Positions 25,301 to 33,876 are shown, counted from the first letter of the stretch. The stretch is DNA of 64,000 bases from UBA12018 sp051656605 (GCA_051656605.1 JBOGCF010000017.1:1-64000), one strand, 5' to 3'. The notes: generated from the letters alone by a model not told the origin. Program-made: numbers and translations.

Positions 25301-26454
25301 ATTATTAAGCCTCTATTTTTCTCTAACTTTTTGTTCGCATCATATATTTCTGCCAAAGCGATAAGAAAAAAAGGATTTTCAATAATCGGCAACATCATAT
25401 TGCGACTCAACTCATTATAGAACGCTTCATATTCAAATGCATAATTCTTAGCAATATATAACTTGTAGTCTTCTATTGTAAGAGGCTTTAGCATGTACGC
25501 GCCAAAATTATGCAATGTACTTCCTCCTCTATCCTCTTTAGATGCATTGTAAAAGTTCGTACGAGACGATACAACAATCCTTGTTAATGGATTTCTTTCT
25601 GCAAAACTTTGGATGTCTCGAATTGCCTGCATTGTGCTATTCGGTTCTATTTCATCAAATCCATCCAACAATACCACAAGCTGTTCAGGCGATACATCAC
25701 CCCATTGTGCATTAAAATACTTTTCTATTCCTTTATCTGTGCTGGTATAGTTATTTAAAGAAACCAATATTGGGTACTTATTTCTTTTTGTTAGTTCTAA
25801 GGCAACTTGCTGAAATTCTGTTGTCTTTCCCAATCCTGCACCTCCAAGCAATACAATCCGTGTATCTTTCTTCTCTTCTATTAAACCTAGAATTGTTTTC
25901 TCGGAGTCTCTGTATTCTGTGTCAGTCTCTATTTCACGACATTTTTTTATTTTGCGTGGAATATAATACTTCCGCAACGTTATGTTTTTCACAAAGTAAT
26001 CAAACGGTAAAGCTTCCTTCTGATTTTTGTCACATACTGCATTTTTAATTTGACCAACATCATCAACCAACTTATTTATATTATTGCCCTGTTCGTCTAA
26101 CCGTGATAGCACAGTCTTGATATCCTTTAGTATCTCATTGACTTGAATACTACTAAGATATTGGACGATATCGGAATCTACATTTAACTCTTCCTTGAAT
26201 AACTTCAATAGAAGTTGGTCTTCATCATTTAGCTCTTCTGGTTTTAATATTAAGTCATTAATGACTTTTCTAAAATCTGAAGAGACTAAGCAGCTTCTAG
26301 TCTTAACTATATATTCATTTTCGCTCCATTTATTTAGAGCTATCTCATATGCCTTAACTATTTTATTTTGAATATCAGGAGCTATTCTATCTGAAATCTT
26401 ATTTGCAACAACAGAAAGAAGTAATGGTAGTCCTAGAGTCTCGATTATACCCAT
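22387..26454 (-). CDS. NACHT-domain STAND NTPase, candidate anti-phage protein
   Basis: 1355 residues. The N-terminal 150 residues are helical (beginning MGIIETLGLPLLLSVVANK) and match no effector I know. The NACHT ATPase follows: Walker A GGAGLGKTT (204-212), Walker B LVVLLDGFDEIE (259-270) with the GFDEIE motif of NACHT proteins, and sensor SSRTN (296-300). Winged-helix-like segments follow (EHSYFLEYLAAEYLI near 477-490). The last about 800 residues are alpha-helical repeats of HEAT/ARM look, the usual place for sensing ligands in STAND proteins. Bacterial NACHT proteins are known anti-phage sensors; whether this one is such is inference, supported by the toxin-antitoxin neighbours. No nuclease, TIR or membrane effector is visible. 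Confidence 0.85.
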   Translation of the reverse strand: MGIIETLGLPLLLSVVANKISDRIAPDIQNKIVKAYEIALNKWSENEYIVKTRSCLVSSDFRKVINDLILKPEELNDEDQLLLKLFKEELNVDSDIVQYLSSIQVNEILKDIKTVLSRLDEQGNNINKLVDDVGQIKNAVCDKNQKEALPFDYFVKNITLRKYYIPRKIKKCREIETDTEYRDSEKTILGLIEEKKDTRIVLLGGAGLGKTTEFQQVALELTKRNKYPILVSLNNYTSTDKGIEKYFNAQWGDVSPEQLVVLLDGFDEIEPNSTMQAIRDIQSFAERNPLTRIVVSSRTNFYNASKEDRGGSTLHNFGAYMLKPLTIEDYKLYIAKNYAFEYEAFYNELSRNMMLPIIENPFFLIALAEIYDANKKLEKNRGLIINELIDKRVKNDIVHYKDTFEDIENIKDFILQKTREIAMTMVISGRRSISGKELLFLCEEEQNVSLIKNTISFLIPDEKDHWRFEHSYFLEYLAAEYLIDLNLDGIKQLMLGSGSGRIMPIWQNTLTLLLSILRSGDELFDPLVDWLAQTDPVALIGIEPERLTDQLREDIFYTIFNYYKAKQIWIDNARMNYGDYALFGNLPSCIDFIVDEATNSANDQVVRMNALYVLREMDFSTYINSGKVIKELVSLVEEENATPNFIMSVVDTISIVNIRIRSCYLDTIFNVLKHRKNEYIRASMYNLLLQKGQVEEYIAYIMFGVILLKNKSRNSSDRSGITFVSERLYLESAILQCKSGKAICEILEWLVQNKNLLHECYINGWFDGMIDNAIIAYPKCKSVFESVSVLLLSISITESKLSNKLLSFFHITETIELLIDKLLDVGNLDYRRMSILAAVVSLKTYPIIIDAYENNKMSAEELKSVCLSISDKEQRLQFCKEIEKHTGQKIILPTEFDWEKYDQEQNQSGFDILFDLDRFKNECEMFISMHTPLTHDKYKSIRSEMVGYDTTKELCNRSVSDFIYELLDSDEELELTPESIGHYINEWDLIIRIHELLKNDSNQTIEVTADQCNYIQRWFDKHINAIDFTNTVKKGEGAGFSINNYAFFLFYFKTRFNFRCEEKVLLDMTLCAGNLKGILPSLDCLYTQCDKREFEEYIIENILDARIKSDLVYKEHVEFIFKHKLSEAYSDILDRLKDATCDIDLKTNIIRLYFQEGLPVRDIKKIWSEFDIILKLEVAEELCKSEDYAFIKGEITPLYSSANKEQQKRINELLIKSGDILGLENSIAWITKYKENPFGYRSYSWLKYSDIRVLPYLVQMLECYYGKIIGGEHSNRQIYQFAIDGLKSLSLANEDNCTNVITALEEFIVKNDGRFDHVHFLNREIEIIKKDYDKTFNPIQSLEEAKKMLKELKQS

Positions 26455-26759
26455 AATATATTATACATATTAATTTTTTGAAAACAGACTTGATTAGCCT
26501 AAAATAGAAGGATTAGAGTTTGAGAAGTAATTTGATTATACATTGGACTCAATCTTCTCAACGCATATCTCACAACTAAACGAACCTTCAAATATAAGAC
26601 TTATAGATCAATTATTCTCATGCAATTAGGTCTGTAACAATTTAATATCTTGTAGTCTATTCTTCTTTTGTATGCTCTAATTCTACAATAAGTCTTAAAG
26701 CAATCTTTAACCTACAATGAGGAAAACTGATAACAGCATTCTTATTTCTTCATTTTCTA

Positions 26760-27000
26760 GATTGATCAAATTTGCTGTTTTTGCGGGTTGAGAAAATGAG
26801 GGGTTGGGTGGATGGAAAAGGTGTTCCTTTGTGGAGGATGGGAGTTGGCAGGGGGATGGGTGTTGAAATTGTTGATAAGTTTGGGGTGGGTGTTGAAAAC
26901 CTTGCTTGGTTGTTGAAAAAAGGTCGTTTGGTTTTGGGAAAAAGCATGCAAGGTTTGCGAAAAAACCTTGTTTGGTTCTTGGAAGAAGGTTATTTGGTTT
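26760..27000 (+). repeat. G/T-biased imperfect repeat region
   Basis: The plus strand is extremely rich in G and T with runs of GGTTGTTGAAAA, TTTGGTTTTGGG and CCTTGTTTGGTTC that recur imperfectly at about 30-50 bp. Apparent frames here are proline/glutamine/phenylalanine low-complexity and look like artefacts of base skew. No convincing gene exists between 26455 and 27851. Confidence 0.6.
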
Positions 27001-27042
27001 GAAAATGATGGAAATTGCGCATGCGTGATGGCGAAATCTGGG

Positions 27043-27073
27043 ACGCTCGGTGCATAAATTAGGCACCGAGCGT
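27043..27073 (+). terminator. Strong 11-bp hairpin
   Basis: Arms ACGCTCGGTGC and GCACCGAGCGT with a 9-nt loop, followed after a few bases by GAAAAAAG. No coding gene ends nearby, so it may belong to an unannotated RNA. It is followed by two tandem copies of AAAAGTATTC-N2-GGTGAGTG near 27080-27121. Confidence 0.5.
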
Positions 27074-27150
27074 GAGTGAAAAAAGTATTCACGGTGAGTG
27101 CGAAAAGTATTCGTGGTGAGTGTTTGCGTTTTCCATGAAGACTTTGTACT

Positions 27151-27186
27151 GTTATAGTGAAGACAGTTTGCCATCTTCACTATAAC
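27151..27186. repeat. Palindrome with ATAGTGAAGA arms
   Basis: Arms GTTATAGTGAAGA and TCTTCACTATAAC form a 13-bp perfect stem with a 10-nt loop. The arms recur around the palindrome at 57808-57859. Confidence 0.8.
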
Positions 27187-27603
27187 GCGAAAGTGTTTTC
27201 ATTGAAAACGTTTGGAGTGTTGGTGATGCTACTGTTGTCAACTCGCCGTGCTTGGTTTGTGGGTGAGCACGAGTACGGGGTGTTTGCACGATGGCAGTGT
27301 GGAGGAGTTGGCCGCTGCAAAGTGAAAGCTCGTACAGGTTGTGGCTGGTTTTTTGCTAGTTCGTTTGGAGGGTCTTCGTTTGCACGTTGCAATCGGTGTA
27401 AGCTCATACGGCTCTTTTCGAGCGAATTGGTTATTTTTAGTTTGTTGAGATTTTGGTCAAACCAGAATATTATAAGCTTATAATGGTGGGGTTGGGCGCA
27501 AATAACGGTGGTGATATGGGGCTGTACCGGCAATATCGGGGTAAGTTGCCCATGGGACATCGCAAACTACTTTTATCTAAATTATACAATAAGTGATGGG
27601 TGG

Positions 27604-27659
27604 TCAGGGTTTTAATACGGGGCGGTCAGGGTTTTAATTCAGCTTCATCAGGGTTTTAA
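27604..27659 (+). repeat. Three 12-bp direct repeats at 22-bp period
   Basis: TCAGGGTTTTAA occurs exactly at 27604-27615, 27626-27637 and 27648-27659; a weaker related CAGGTT follows at 27671. The 22-bp period puts all copies on the same face of the DNA helix. The XRE-cupin gene starts 190 bp downstream. Confidence 0.8.
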
Positions 27660-27793
27660 CACGGCTCTGGCAGGTTCAAAGTATACTTTTACAGGTTTGC
27701 TCACTTTGCTAAAGTGATTTGGGTATCGATGAAAAAAAGATAGGGTTCTTTGATTTATTTGAGGCAAAAAGAGTGCTTTCTTGTATAAATTTA

Positions 27794-27801
27794 TACATTT
27801 G
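27794..27801 (+). promoter_or_regulatory. -7 element upstream of the XRE-cupin gene
   Basis: TACATTTG matches TAnnTTTG exactly, about 50 bp before the start at 27852. A properly spaced -33 TTTG was not found. Confidence 0.5.
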
Positions 27802-27851
27802 TAAAGATCCCTTAGAAAGGACCATACTCTATAATTGAAGATAGATACACC

Positions 27852-28400
27852 ATGAATGAGGAAATAAAACAAATTGCGGAGCGCATCAAGGGTTTGCGCG
27901 AGGCACTTGATCTGTCGCAGGTGCAAGTTGCGTATGCTTGTAACATTCCGTTGAAAGATTTTCAGCAAATCGAGTCGGGATGTTGTGATATATCTGTAAG
28001 TTTGCTGCATCAATTGGCAAAGACATATGGCGTGGAGCTTACTACGCTCATGTTTGGAGACGAGCCCAAGATGAGCTCCTTCTTCGTTACCCGCAAAGGT
28101 CAGGGTCTGGCTGTAGAACGCGTGAAGGCGTATAAATATCAGTCGCTCGCTGCGGGTTTTGCAAACCGAAACGCCGATCCGTTTGTTGTAACGGTACAGC
28201 CATCGGATGCTCCGATCTTTTTAAACAATCATGCCGGACAGGAGTTTAATCTTGTGCTTTCCGGTACTATGTTGCTTGAGATAAATGGTAAAGAAATCAT
28301 ATTGAACGAAGAAGATAGCATCTACTTCAATGCCAATCTGCCTCACGGAATGAAAGCTCTTAACGATACGGAAGTGAAGTTCTTGGCAGTAATCATCTAA
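27852..28400 (+). CDS. XRE-cupin transcriptional regulator
   Basis: 182 residues: an XRE helix-turn-helix (RIKGLREALDLSQVQVAYACNIP, then CCDISVSLLHQLAKTYGV) and a C-terminal cupin barrel (FLNNHAGQEFNLVLSGTMLL, then YFNANLPHGMKAL) for a small ligand. Such proteins often regulate the adjacent metabolic gene; here an acyl/acetyl-CoA ligase starts 21 bp downstream, so the two form an operon and the cupin may sense its substrate or product. No ligand can be named. Confidence 0.9.
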   Translation: MNEEIKQIAERIKGLREALDLSQVQVAYACNIPLKDFQQIESGCCDISVSLLHQLAKTYGVELTTLMFGDEPKMSSFFVTRKGQGLAVERVKAYKYQSLAAGFANRNADPFVVTVQPSDAPIFLNNHAGQEFNLVLSGTMLLEINGKEIILNEEDSIYFNANLPHGMKALNDTEVKFLAVII

Positions 28401-28421
28401 TCTTTTAAAAGAAAAACAGAA

Positions 28422-30080
28422 ATGGTCGAACAATTTTTAAAGCAAACTACTTTTAAGGACCAGCGTGACTTTATTGAAAATCTCGAAATTCGCGTGCCCG
28501 AGAACTTTAACTTTGCTTACGACGTAGTAGACAAATGGGCCGAGCAAGCACCGGATAAGGTGGCGCTTTGCTGGACCAACGATCAGGGAGAACATATCAA
28601 CTTTACATTTGCCGACATTAAGCGCGAAAGCGACAAAGCCGCCTCTTTTTTTCAGTCGAAAGGAATTGGTCGCGGCGATATGGTAATGCTTATTCTGAAA
28701 CGTAGATACGAATTCTGGTTTTCGATTATAGCACTGCACAAGATAGGTGCCGTTGTGATTCCGGCTACTCACCTGCTTACTAAGAAAGATATCGTGTACA
28801 GAAACAATGCTGCTGATATAAAGATGATTGTTTGTGTAGGCGAAGATGAGGTACTGAAGCATGTAAGCGATGCGATTGCCGATAGCAAAGCACTTGAAAG
28901 TGTAGTATCGATAGGCCCGGTCGTACCAGAAGGATGGCTCGACTATCACCTCGAAACGGCTGCGGCTGCACCGTTTGTAAAACCTGAACTTCCTAACGTA
29001 AACGACGATATTTCCTTATTATATTTCACCTCGGGTACTACCGGAAATCCGAAAATGGTAGCGCACGATTTCACCTATCCGTTGGGGCATATCGTGACGG
29101 CTTCGTACTGGCACAACCTGCACGAAGACTCGTTGCACCTTACACTAGCCGATACCGGTTGGGGTAAAGCGGTATGGGGAAAACTATACGGACAGTGGAT
29201 TGCGGGCGCGGCTGTGTTTGTGTACGACTTTGACAAGTTTGCACCGGCCGACGTGTTGGAGATGATCGAAAAATATAACATCACTTCCTTCTGCGCGCCT
29301 CCTACGGTATTCCGTTTCCTAATTCGCGAAGATTTGACACGTTTCAACATCTCTTCGCTAAAGTATTGCACCATCGCGGGTGAGGCTTTGAATCCGAAGG
29401 TGTATGAAGAGTTTTACCGTCTCACGGGCATTAAACTGAAAGAAGGTTTTGGCCAAACGGAGACTACACTTACCATTGCAACTTATCCATGGACCGAGCC
29501 TAAGCCGGGTTCGATGGGTATTCCGAATCCGCAATACGACGTGGATCTTGTGGCTCCCGACGGGCGTAGCGTGGAAGCGGGCGAACAGGGACAAATCATC
29601 ATCCGTACCGACAAAAAGAAGCCACTTGGTTTGTTTAAAGAGTATTATCGCAATGCCGAACTTACACACGAGGCTTGGCACGATAACGTTTATTATACCG
29701 GAGATGTTGCATGGAAAGATGAAGATGGCTACTTTTGGTTTGTGGGAAGAGCCGACGATGTAATAAAGAGTTCAGGATACCGCATTGGCCCATTTGAAGT
29801 GGAAAGTGCGTTGATGACACACCCTGCCGTGGTAGAGTGTGCTATTACCGGTGTGCCCGATGAAATTCGCGGACAGGTGGTAAAGGCTACTATTGTATTG
29901 GCTCAAGACTACAAGCATCGTGCTGATGAAGACTTGATTAAAGAGATCCAAAACCATGTAAAAATGGTTACGGCTCCCTATAAGTACCCCCGTATCGTAG
30001 AGTTCGTGCCCGAACTCCCGAAAACGATCAGCGGAAAAATTAGGAGAGTAGAGATCCGGAACAATCATAAGCAGGATTAA
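28422..30080 (+). CDS. AMP-forming acyl-CoA (acetyl-CoA-type) synthetase
   Basis: 552 residues of the ANL adenylating enzymes. P-loop-like LLYFTSGTTGNPKMVAHDF is near 204-222, GFGQTET near 345-351, the YYTGDVAWKDEDGYFWFVGRAD motif near 423-444, then the hinge and DVIKSSGYRIGPFEVE. The catalytic Lys sits in TISGKIRRVEI near the C-terminus. Known members activate acetate, propionate or medium-chain acids to the CoA thioester with ATP to AMP. Length and motifs fit a medium-chain acyl/acetyl-CoA ligase; the exact acid is not readable. It is the second gene after an XRE-cupin regulator and ends in a strong terminator. Confidence 0.92.
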   Translation: MVEQFLKQTTFKDQRDFIENLEIRVPENFNFAYDVVDKWAEQAPDKVALCWTNDQGEHINFTFADIKRESDKAASFFQSKGIGRGDMVMLILKRRYEFWFSIIALHKIGAVVIPATHLLTKKDIVYRNNAADIKMIVCVGEDEVLKHVSDAIADSKALESVVSIGPVVPEGWLDYHLETAAAAPFVKPELPNVNDDISLLYFTSGTTGNPKMVAHDFTYPLGHIVTASYWHNLHEDSLHLTLADTGWGKAVWGKLYGQWIAGAAVFVYDFDKFAPADVLEMIEKYNITSFCAPPTVFRFLIREDLTRFNISSLKYCTIAGEALNPKVYEEFYRLTGIKLKEGFGQTETTLTIATYPWTEPKPGSMGIPNPQYDVDLVAPDGRSVEAGEQGQIIIRTDKKKPLGLFKEYYRNAELTHEAWHDNVYYTGDVAWKDEDGYFWFVGRADDVIKSSGYRIGPFEVESALMTHPAVVECAITGVPDEIRGQVVKATIVLAQDYKHRADEDLIKEIQNHVKMVTAPYKYPRIVEFVPELPKTISGKIRRVEIRNNHKQD

Positions 30081-30129
30081 TCAGCAGCTTATACGGTCGA
30101 CTTACGAATTATAGAACAAATTAAATAGT

Positions 30130-30177
30130 AAGCGGTTTTTCGGAAAAGGGAATCTCTCTTTGTACGAAAAACCGCTT
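30130..30177 (+). terminator. Hairpin terminator after the CoA ligase
   Basis: Arms AAGCGGTTTTTCG and CGAAAAACCGCTT form a 13-bp stem, followed by CTTTTTTAG. Confidence 0.85.
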
Positions 30178-30261
30178 CTTTTTTAGGGGAAAATAAACAT
30201 CCTTGAGTATAACCACTGTGTGCCCCATGAGTAATAAGGCACGCGAATTACATAATTAACT

Positions 30262-31341
30262 ATGAATCGTTTTAAACGTATTGCTGTAAAGATAGGCAGC
30301 AATGTACTTACACGAAAAGATGGCTCGCTCGACATTACGCGCATGTCGGCTCTTACCGATCAGGTGGCTACGTTGCGCAATGCGGGTATCGACATCGTAC
30401 TCATCTCTTCGGGGGCGGTTGCCTCGGGACGAAGCGAGGTGAAAACGACGAAGAAACTGGATTCGGTCTCGGCTCGTCAGTTGTTTTCTGCCGTGGGTCA
30501 GGCCAAACTGATCAACCGCTACTATGAGTTGTTCCGTGAATATGGCATCACTTGCGGACAGGTGCTTACCACGAAGGAGAGTTTCGGTACGCGCCAGCAC
30601 TACCTCAACCAAAAGCATTGCATGGAAGTGATGCTTGAAAACGGGGTGATTCCTATTGTAAACGAAAACGATACCATATCGGTAACGGAGTTGATGTTTA
30701 CCGACAACGACGAACTTTCGGGACTCATCGCGACCATGATGGGTATGGATGCGCTTGTGATCTTAAGCAACGTCGACGGTATTTACAACGGCGATCCCAA
30801 AGATCCGGCATCGCATGTGATTACCGAGATCAAGAATGGCAAGGATGTTTCTAAATACGTACAATCGGGCAAATCGGAGTTTGGCCGCGGCGGTATGCTT
30901 ACCAAGTGCAACATTGCATGCAAGGTGGCCGGCGAAGGTGTGAGCGTGATTGTGGCAAACGGCAAAAAGGACAACATTCTTACCGACATCATTCTGGGCG
31001 AAAACAAGCCTACATTTACCCATTTCCTTCCTTCCGAGAAGCCTGCTTCGAACATCAAAAAGTGGATTGCGCACTCTGAGAGTTTTGCCAAAGGCGAAGT
31101 GCATATCAATGCCGGAGCCAAAGAAGCGATGCTGATGCCGCAGGCTACGAGTTTGCTTTTTGTGGGTATCGAACAGATCATAGGTGATTTTGAAAAGGAC
31201 GATATCGTGAAGATTATCACGGCAGATGGCGAACAGATTGGTGTGGGCCGCTCGGCTTTCGACAGCGAGAAAGCGCGCAAACTGATCGGTGCCAAAGAAA
31301 CCAAACCATTTATTCACTACGATTATTTATACATCGATTAA
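30262..31341 (+). CDS. proB: Glutamate 5-kinase
   Basis: 359 residues: an amino-acid kinase domain (AVKIGSNVLTRKDG at the start, LISSGAVASGRSEV near 47-60, NENDTISVTELMFTDND near 134-150, GGMLTKCNIA near 213-222) and a C-terminal PUA domain (from about 270). It makes glutamyl phosphate from glutamate and ATP, the committed step of proline synthesis, and is normally feedback-inhibited by proline. proA follows 14 bp downstream. Confidence 0.96.
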   Translation: MNRFKRIAVKIGSNVLTRKDGSLDITRMSALTDQVATLRNAGIDIVLISSGAVASGRSEVKTTKKLDSVSARQLFSAVGQAKLINRYYELFREYGITCGQVLTTKESFGTRQHYLNQKHCMEVMLENGVIPIVNENDTISVTELMFTDNDELSGLIATMMGMDALVILSNVDGIYNGDPKDPASHVITEIKNGKDVSKYVQSGKSEFGRGGMLTKCNIACKVAGEGVSVIVANGKKDNILTDIILGENKPTFTHFLPSEKPASNIKKWIAHSESFAKGEVHINAGAKEAMLMPQATSLLFVGIEQIIGDFEKDDIVKIITADGEQIGVGRSAFDSEKARKLIGAKETKPFIHYDYLYID

Positions 31342-31355
31342 ATACGAAAAGGACG

Positions 31356-32624
31356 ATGAAAGATTCTGATTTGATAACGGTAGATGCGATGCTTGATCGG
31401 GCTCGCAAGGCTTCGACGGCACTGCTTACCGTGGGGCAAAAGGCGATCAATACGATCTTGAATGATGTAGCCGACGCGGCCGAAGCTGCGATTCCGTTTC
31501 TGATCGAAGCGAATAAAAAGGACCTCGACCGCATGGACAAGGCGGATCCGCGTTACGACCGCTTGCTTCTCAACGAAGCGCGCATCAAGGCGATTGCTGC
31601 CGACATGCGCAACGTGGCACTCCTACCCTCTCCGCTGGGTCATATCTTGAAAGAAACGGTTCGCCCCAACGGCCTAATGATTCAAAAGGTTTCTGTTCCT
31701 TTCGGGGTAATCGGTATCATATACGAAGCTCGCCCCAATGTGAGTTTCGACGTGTTTGCACTTTGCCTCAAGTCGGGCAATGCCTGCGTACTCAAAGGGG
31801 GAAGCGATGCGGAGTTTTCAAACATTGCGATTGTTTCGATCATCCGCGAAGTACTCCAAAAGCACAATCTTCCGGCAGAGGTATGCACCTTGCTTCCGGC
31901 CGATCGTGAGGCTACGGCCGCACTGCTCAATGCGGTGGGCAAAGTGGATTTGGTGATTCCGCGTGGCAGTCAGTCGCTGATCAATTTTGTGCGCGACAAT
32001 GCCAAGGTTCCGGTGATTGAAACGGGCGCGGGCATTTGTCATACCTACTTTGATCAGTATGGCGACAAAGCAAAAGGTCGCGAAATTGTGAATAATGCCA
32101 AGACGCGCAGGGTGAGTGTTTGCAATGCGTTGGATTGTTTGGTGATTCACACATCGAGAGTCGATGATTTACCTTATATTTGTGGCTTGCTTATGGAGCA
32201 TAATGTTGTTATTTTTGCCGATAAGCCGGCATACGACGCCCTCAAAGGTTCTTATCCTGACGATTTACTTTGCGAAGCGACTCCTTCGAGTTACGGAACA
32301 GAGTTTCTCGACTATAAGATGAGTATAAAGACGGTGCAGTCTGTAGAGCAGGCGTTGGAGCATATCGCACAATATAGCTCGAAGCACAGCGAGGCCATTG
32401 TAACCGAAAATGAGGAAATGGCTGCGTTGTTCCTAAACTTGGTGGATGCTGCTTGTGTATATCACAATACTTCGACGGCATTTACCGATGGGGCTCAGTT
32501 TGGTCTGGGCGCCGAAATTGGAATTAGCACACAAAAACTACACGCGCGCGGACCAATGGGGTTGGAAGAACTGACCTCGTACAAATATAAAGTGATTGGC
32601 AACGGGCAGGTTAGAGATAAGTAA
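31356..32624 (+). CDS. proA: Gamma-glutamyl phosphate reductase
   Basis: 422 residues. It reduces glutamyl phosphate with NADPH to glutamate semialdehyde, which cyclises to P5C for ProC. The catalytic Cys256 lies in RRVSVCNALDCLVIH; IIYEARPNVSFD near 121-132 and GGSDAEFSN near 148-156 are family motifs, and the C-terminus has GLGAEIGISTQKLHARGP. It sits between proB (14 bp) and the carbamoyltransferase gene (18 bp). Confidence 0.97.
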   Translation: MKDSDLITVDAMLDRARKASTALLTVGQKAINTILNDVADAAEAAIPFLIEANKKDLDRMDKADPRYDRLLLNEARIKAIAADMRNVALLPSPLGHILKETVRPNGLMIQKVSVPFGVIGIIYEARPNVSFDVFALCLKSGNACVLKGGSDAEFSNIAIVSIIREVLQKHNLPAEVCTLLPADREATAALLNAVGKVDLVIPRGSQSLINFVRDNAKVPVIETGAGICHTYFDQYGDKAKGREIVNNAKTRRVSVCNALDCLVIHTSRVDDLPYICGLLMEHNVVIFADKPAYDALKGSYPDDLLCEATPSSYGTEFLDYKMSIKTVQSVEQALEHIAQYSSKHSEAIVTENEEMAALFLNLVDAACVYHNTSTAFTDGAQFGLGAEIGISTQKLHARGPMGLEELTSYKYKVIGNGQVRDK

Positions 32625-32642
32625 CATACTAAAAGGTCTTAC

Positions 32643-33599
32643 ATGAAAAATTTTACTTGCGCACAAGATTTAGGCTACCTTAAGGGGGCATTGGACGAAG
32701 CGTTTGAGATCAAAGCCGACAAGTTTCGCTTTGATACATTGGGTAAGAACAAAACCCTGCTGATGATTTTCTTTAATTCAAGTTTGCGTACACGCTTGAG
32801 TACTCAAAAGGCGGCGATGAACCTGGGCATGAATACCATGGTACTCGACGTGAATCAGGGTGCTTGGAAACTGGAAACAGAACGTGGCGTGATTATGGAT
32901 GGCGACAAGCCTGAGCATATTCTCGAAGCGATTCCGGTGATGGGTTCGTATTGCGATATTATCGGCGTGCGCTCGTTTGCCCGTTTCGAAAGCAAAGAAG
33001 AGGATTACAACGAGGTTATCATCAACCAGTTTATCAAATACTCGGGCCGTCCGGTATTCAGCATGGAGGCTGCTACGAGACACCCGCTGCAAAGTTTTGC
33101 CGACTTGATTACGATCGAGGAGTATAAGAAGACCGAACGTCCGAAGGTGGTGCTTACTTGGGCTCCGCATCCGCGTGCACTTCCGCAGGCAGTACCCAAC
33201 TCGTTTGCAGAGTGGATGAACGCGACCGACTATGACTTTGTGATTACACATCCGAAGGGATATGAATTGGATCCGAAGTTTGTAGGAAACGCAACGGTAG
33301 AATACGATCAACGTAAGGCTTTTGAAGGGGCCGACTTTATCTATGCCAAGAACTGGGCTGCTTACCAAGATCCGCACTATGGTGAGGTCTTGAGTACCGA
33401 CCGCAGTTGGACGGTAGATGCCGAAAAGATGGCGCTTACCAACAATGCTTATTTTATGCACTGCTTGCCGGTACGTCGCAACATGATTGTGACCGACGAC
33501 GTGATTGAGAGTCCTCAGTCGCTAGTGATCCCGGAAGCCGCTAATCGCGAAATTTCTGCACAAACAGTGCTAAAGCGTATGCTTGAAGCAATCCGATAA
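32643..33599 (+). CDS. argF': N-succinylornithine carbamoyltransferase (ArgF')
   Basis: 318 residues. The carbamoyl-phosphate site is FFNSSLRTRLS near 43-53, then HPLQSFADL near 145-153 and HCLPVRRN near 273-280. The enzyme carbamoylates succinylornithine in the variant arginine pathway of Bacteroidales. Specificity within the family turns on the residue after GDK: Pro90 in the known succinylornithine enzyme, Glu at the matching position in acetylornithine enzymes. Here residue 90 is Pro, so succinylornithine is predicted. It ends the proB-proA operon, linking proline and arginine synthesis. Confidence 0.93.
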   Translation: MKNFTCAQDLGYLKGALDEAFEIKADKFRFDTLGKNKTLLMIFFNSSLRTRLSTQKAAMNLGMNTMVLDVNQGAWKLETERGVIMDGDKPEHILEAIPVMGSYCDIIGVRSFARFESKEEDYNEVIINQFIKYSGRPVFSMEAATRHPLQSFADLITIEEYKKTERPKVVLTWAPHPRALPQAVPNSFAEWMNATDYDFVITHPKGYELDPKFVGNATVEYDQRKAFEGADFIYAKNWAAYQDPHYGEVLSTDRSWTVDAEKMALTNNAYFMHCLPVRRNMIVTDDVIESPQSLVIPEAANREISAQTVLKRMLEAIR

Positions 33600-33620
33600 T
33601 ATTACTTGCTAGTATAGATT

Positions 33621-33660
33621 AAAAGCCTTTTGGAGCTGATGCTTCGAAAGGCTTTTTTTA
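33621..33660 (+). terminator. Terminator of the proB-proA-argF' operon
   Basis: Arms AAAAGCCTTT and AAAGGCTTTT with a T-run after. The stretch 33661-33876 shows no gene. Confidence 0.85.
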
Positions 33661-33876
33661 TTCTTTTGAGATAGTACTTATCGTAAGTATTCTTCTCGAA
33701 TTTTACTAAATATCGTGTTTCTACCATTTTATTATAATCTAAAACAGAAGCGATCTCTTTATAGATAAGGATGAATGAATAGATGCTATAGACTTATACT
33801 TTTTCATCACGTGAAAATTTTTAGATGCAAAAGTCTTTTAAGATTATAAACATAAACTTTATTCGAAAAACATAAA

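Noticed and set aside
26707..27180. 157-codon minus frame rich in Pro, Gln, Phe
   Set aside because: Low complexity due to G/T skew of the opposite strand; no domain, no promoter, ends in hairpins.
27180..27560. 126-codon minus frame
   Set aside because: Same skewed sequence, crosses the palindrome at 27151-27186, no recognisable family.
26455..27851. CRISPR array
   Set aside because: The repeats here have irregular or too short units and no spacers of constant length.
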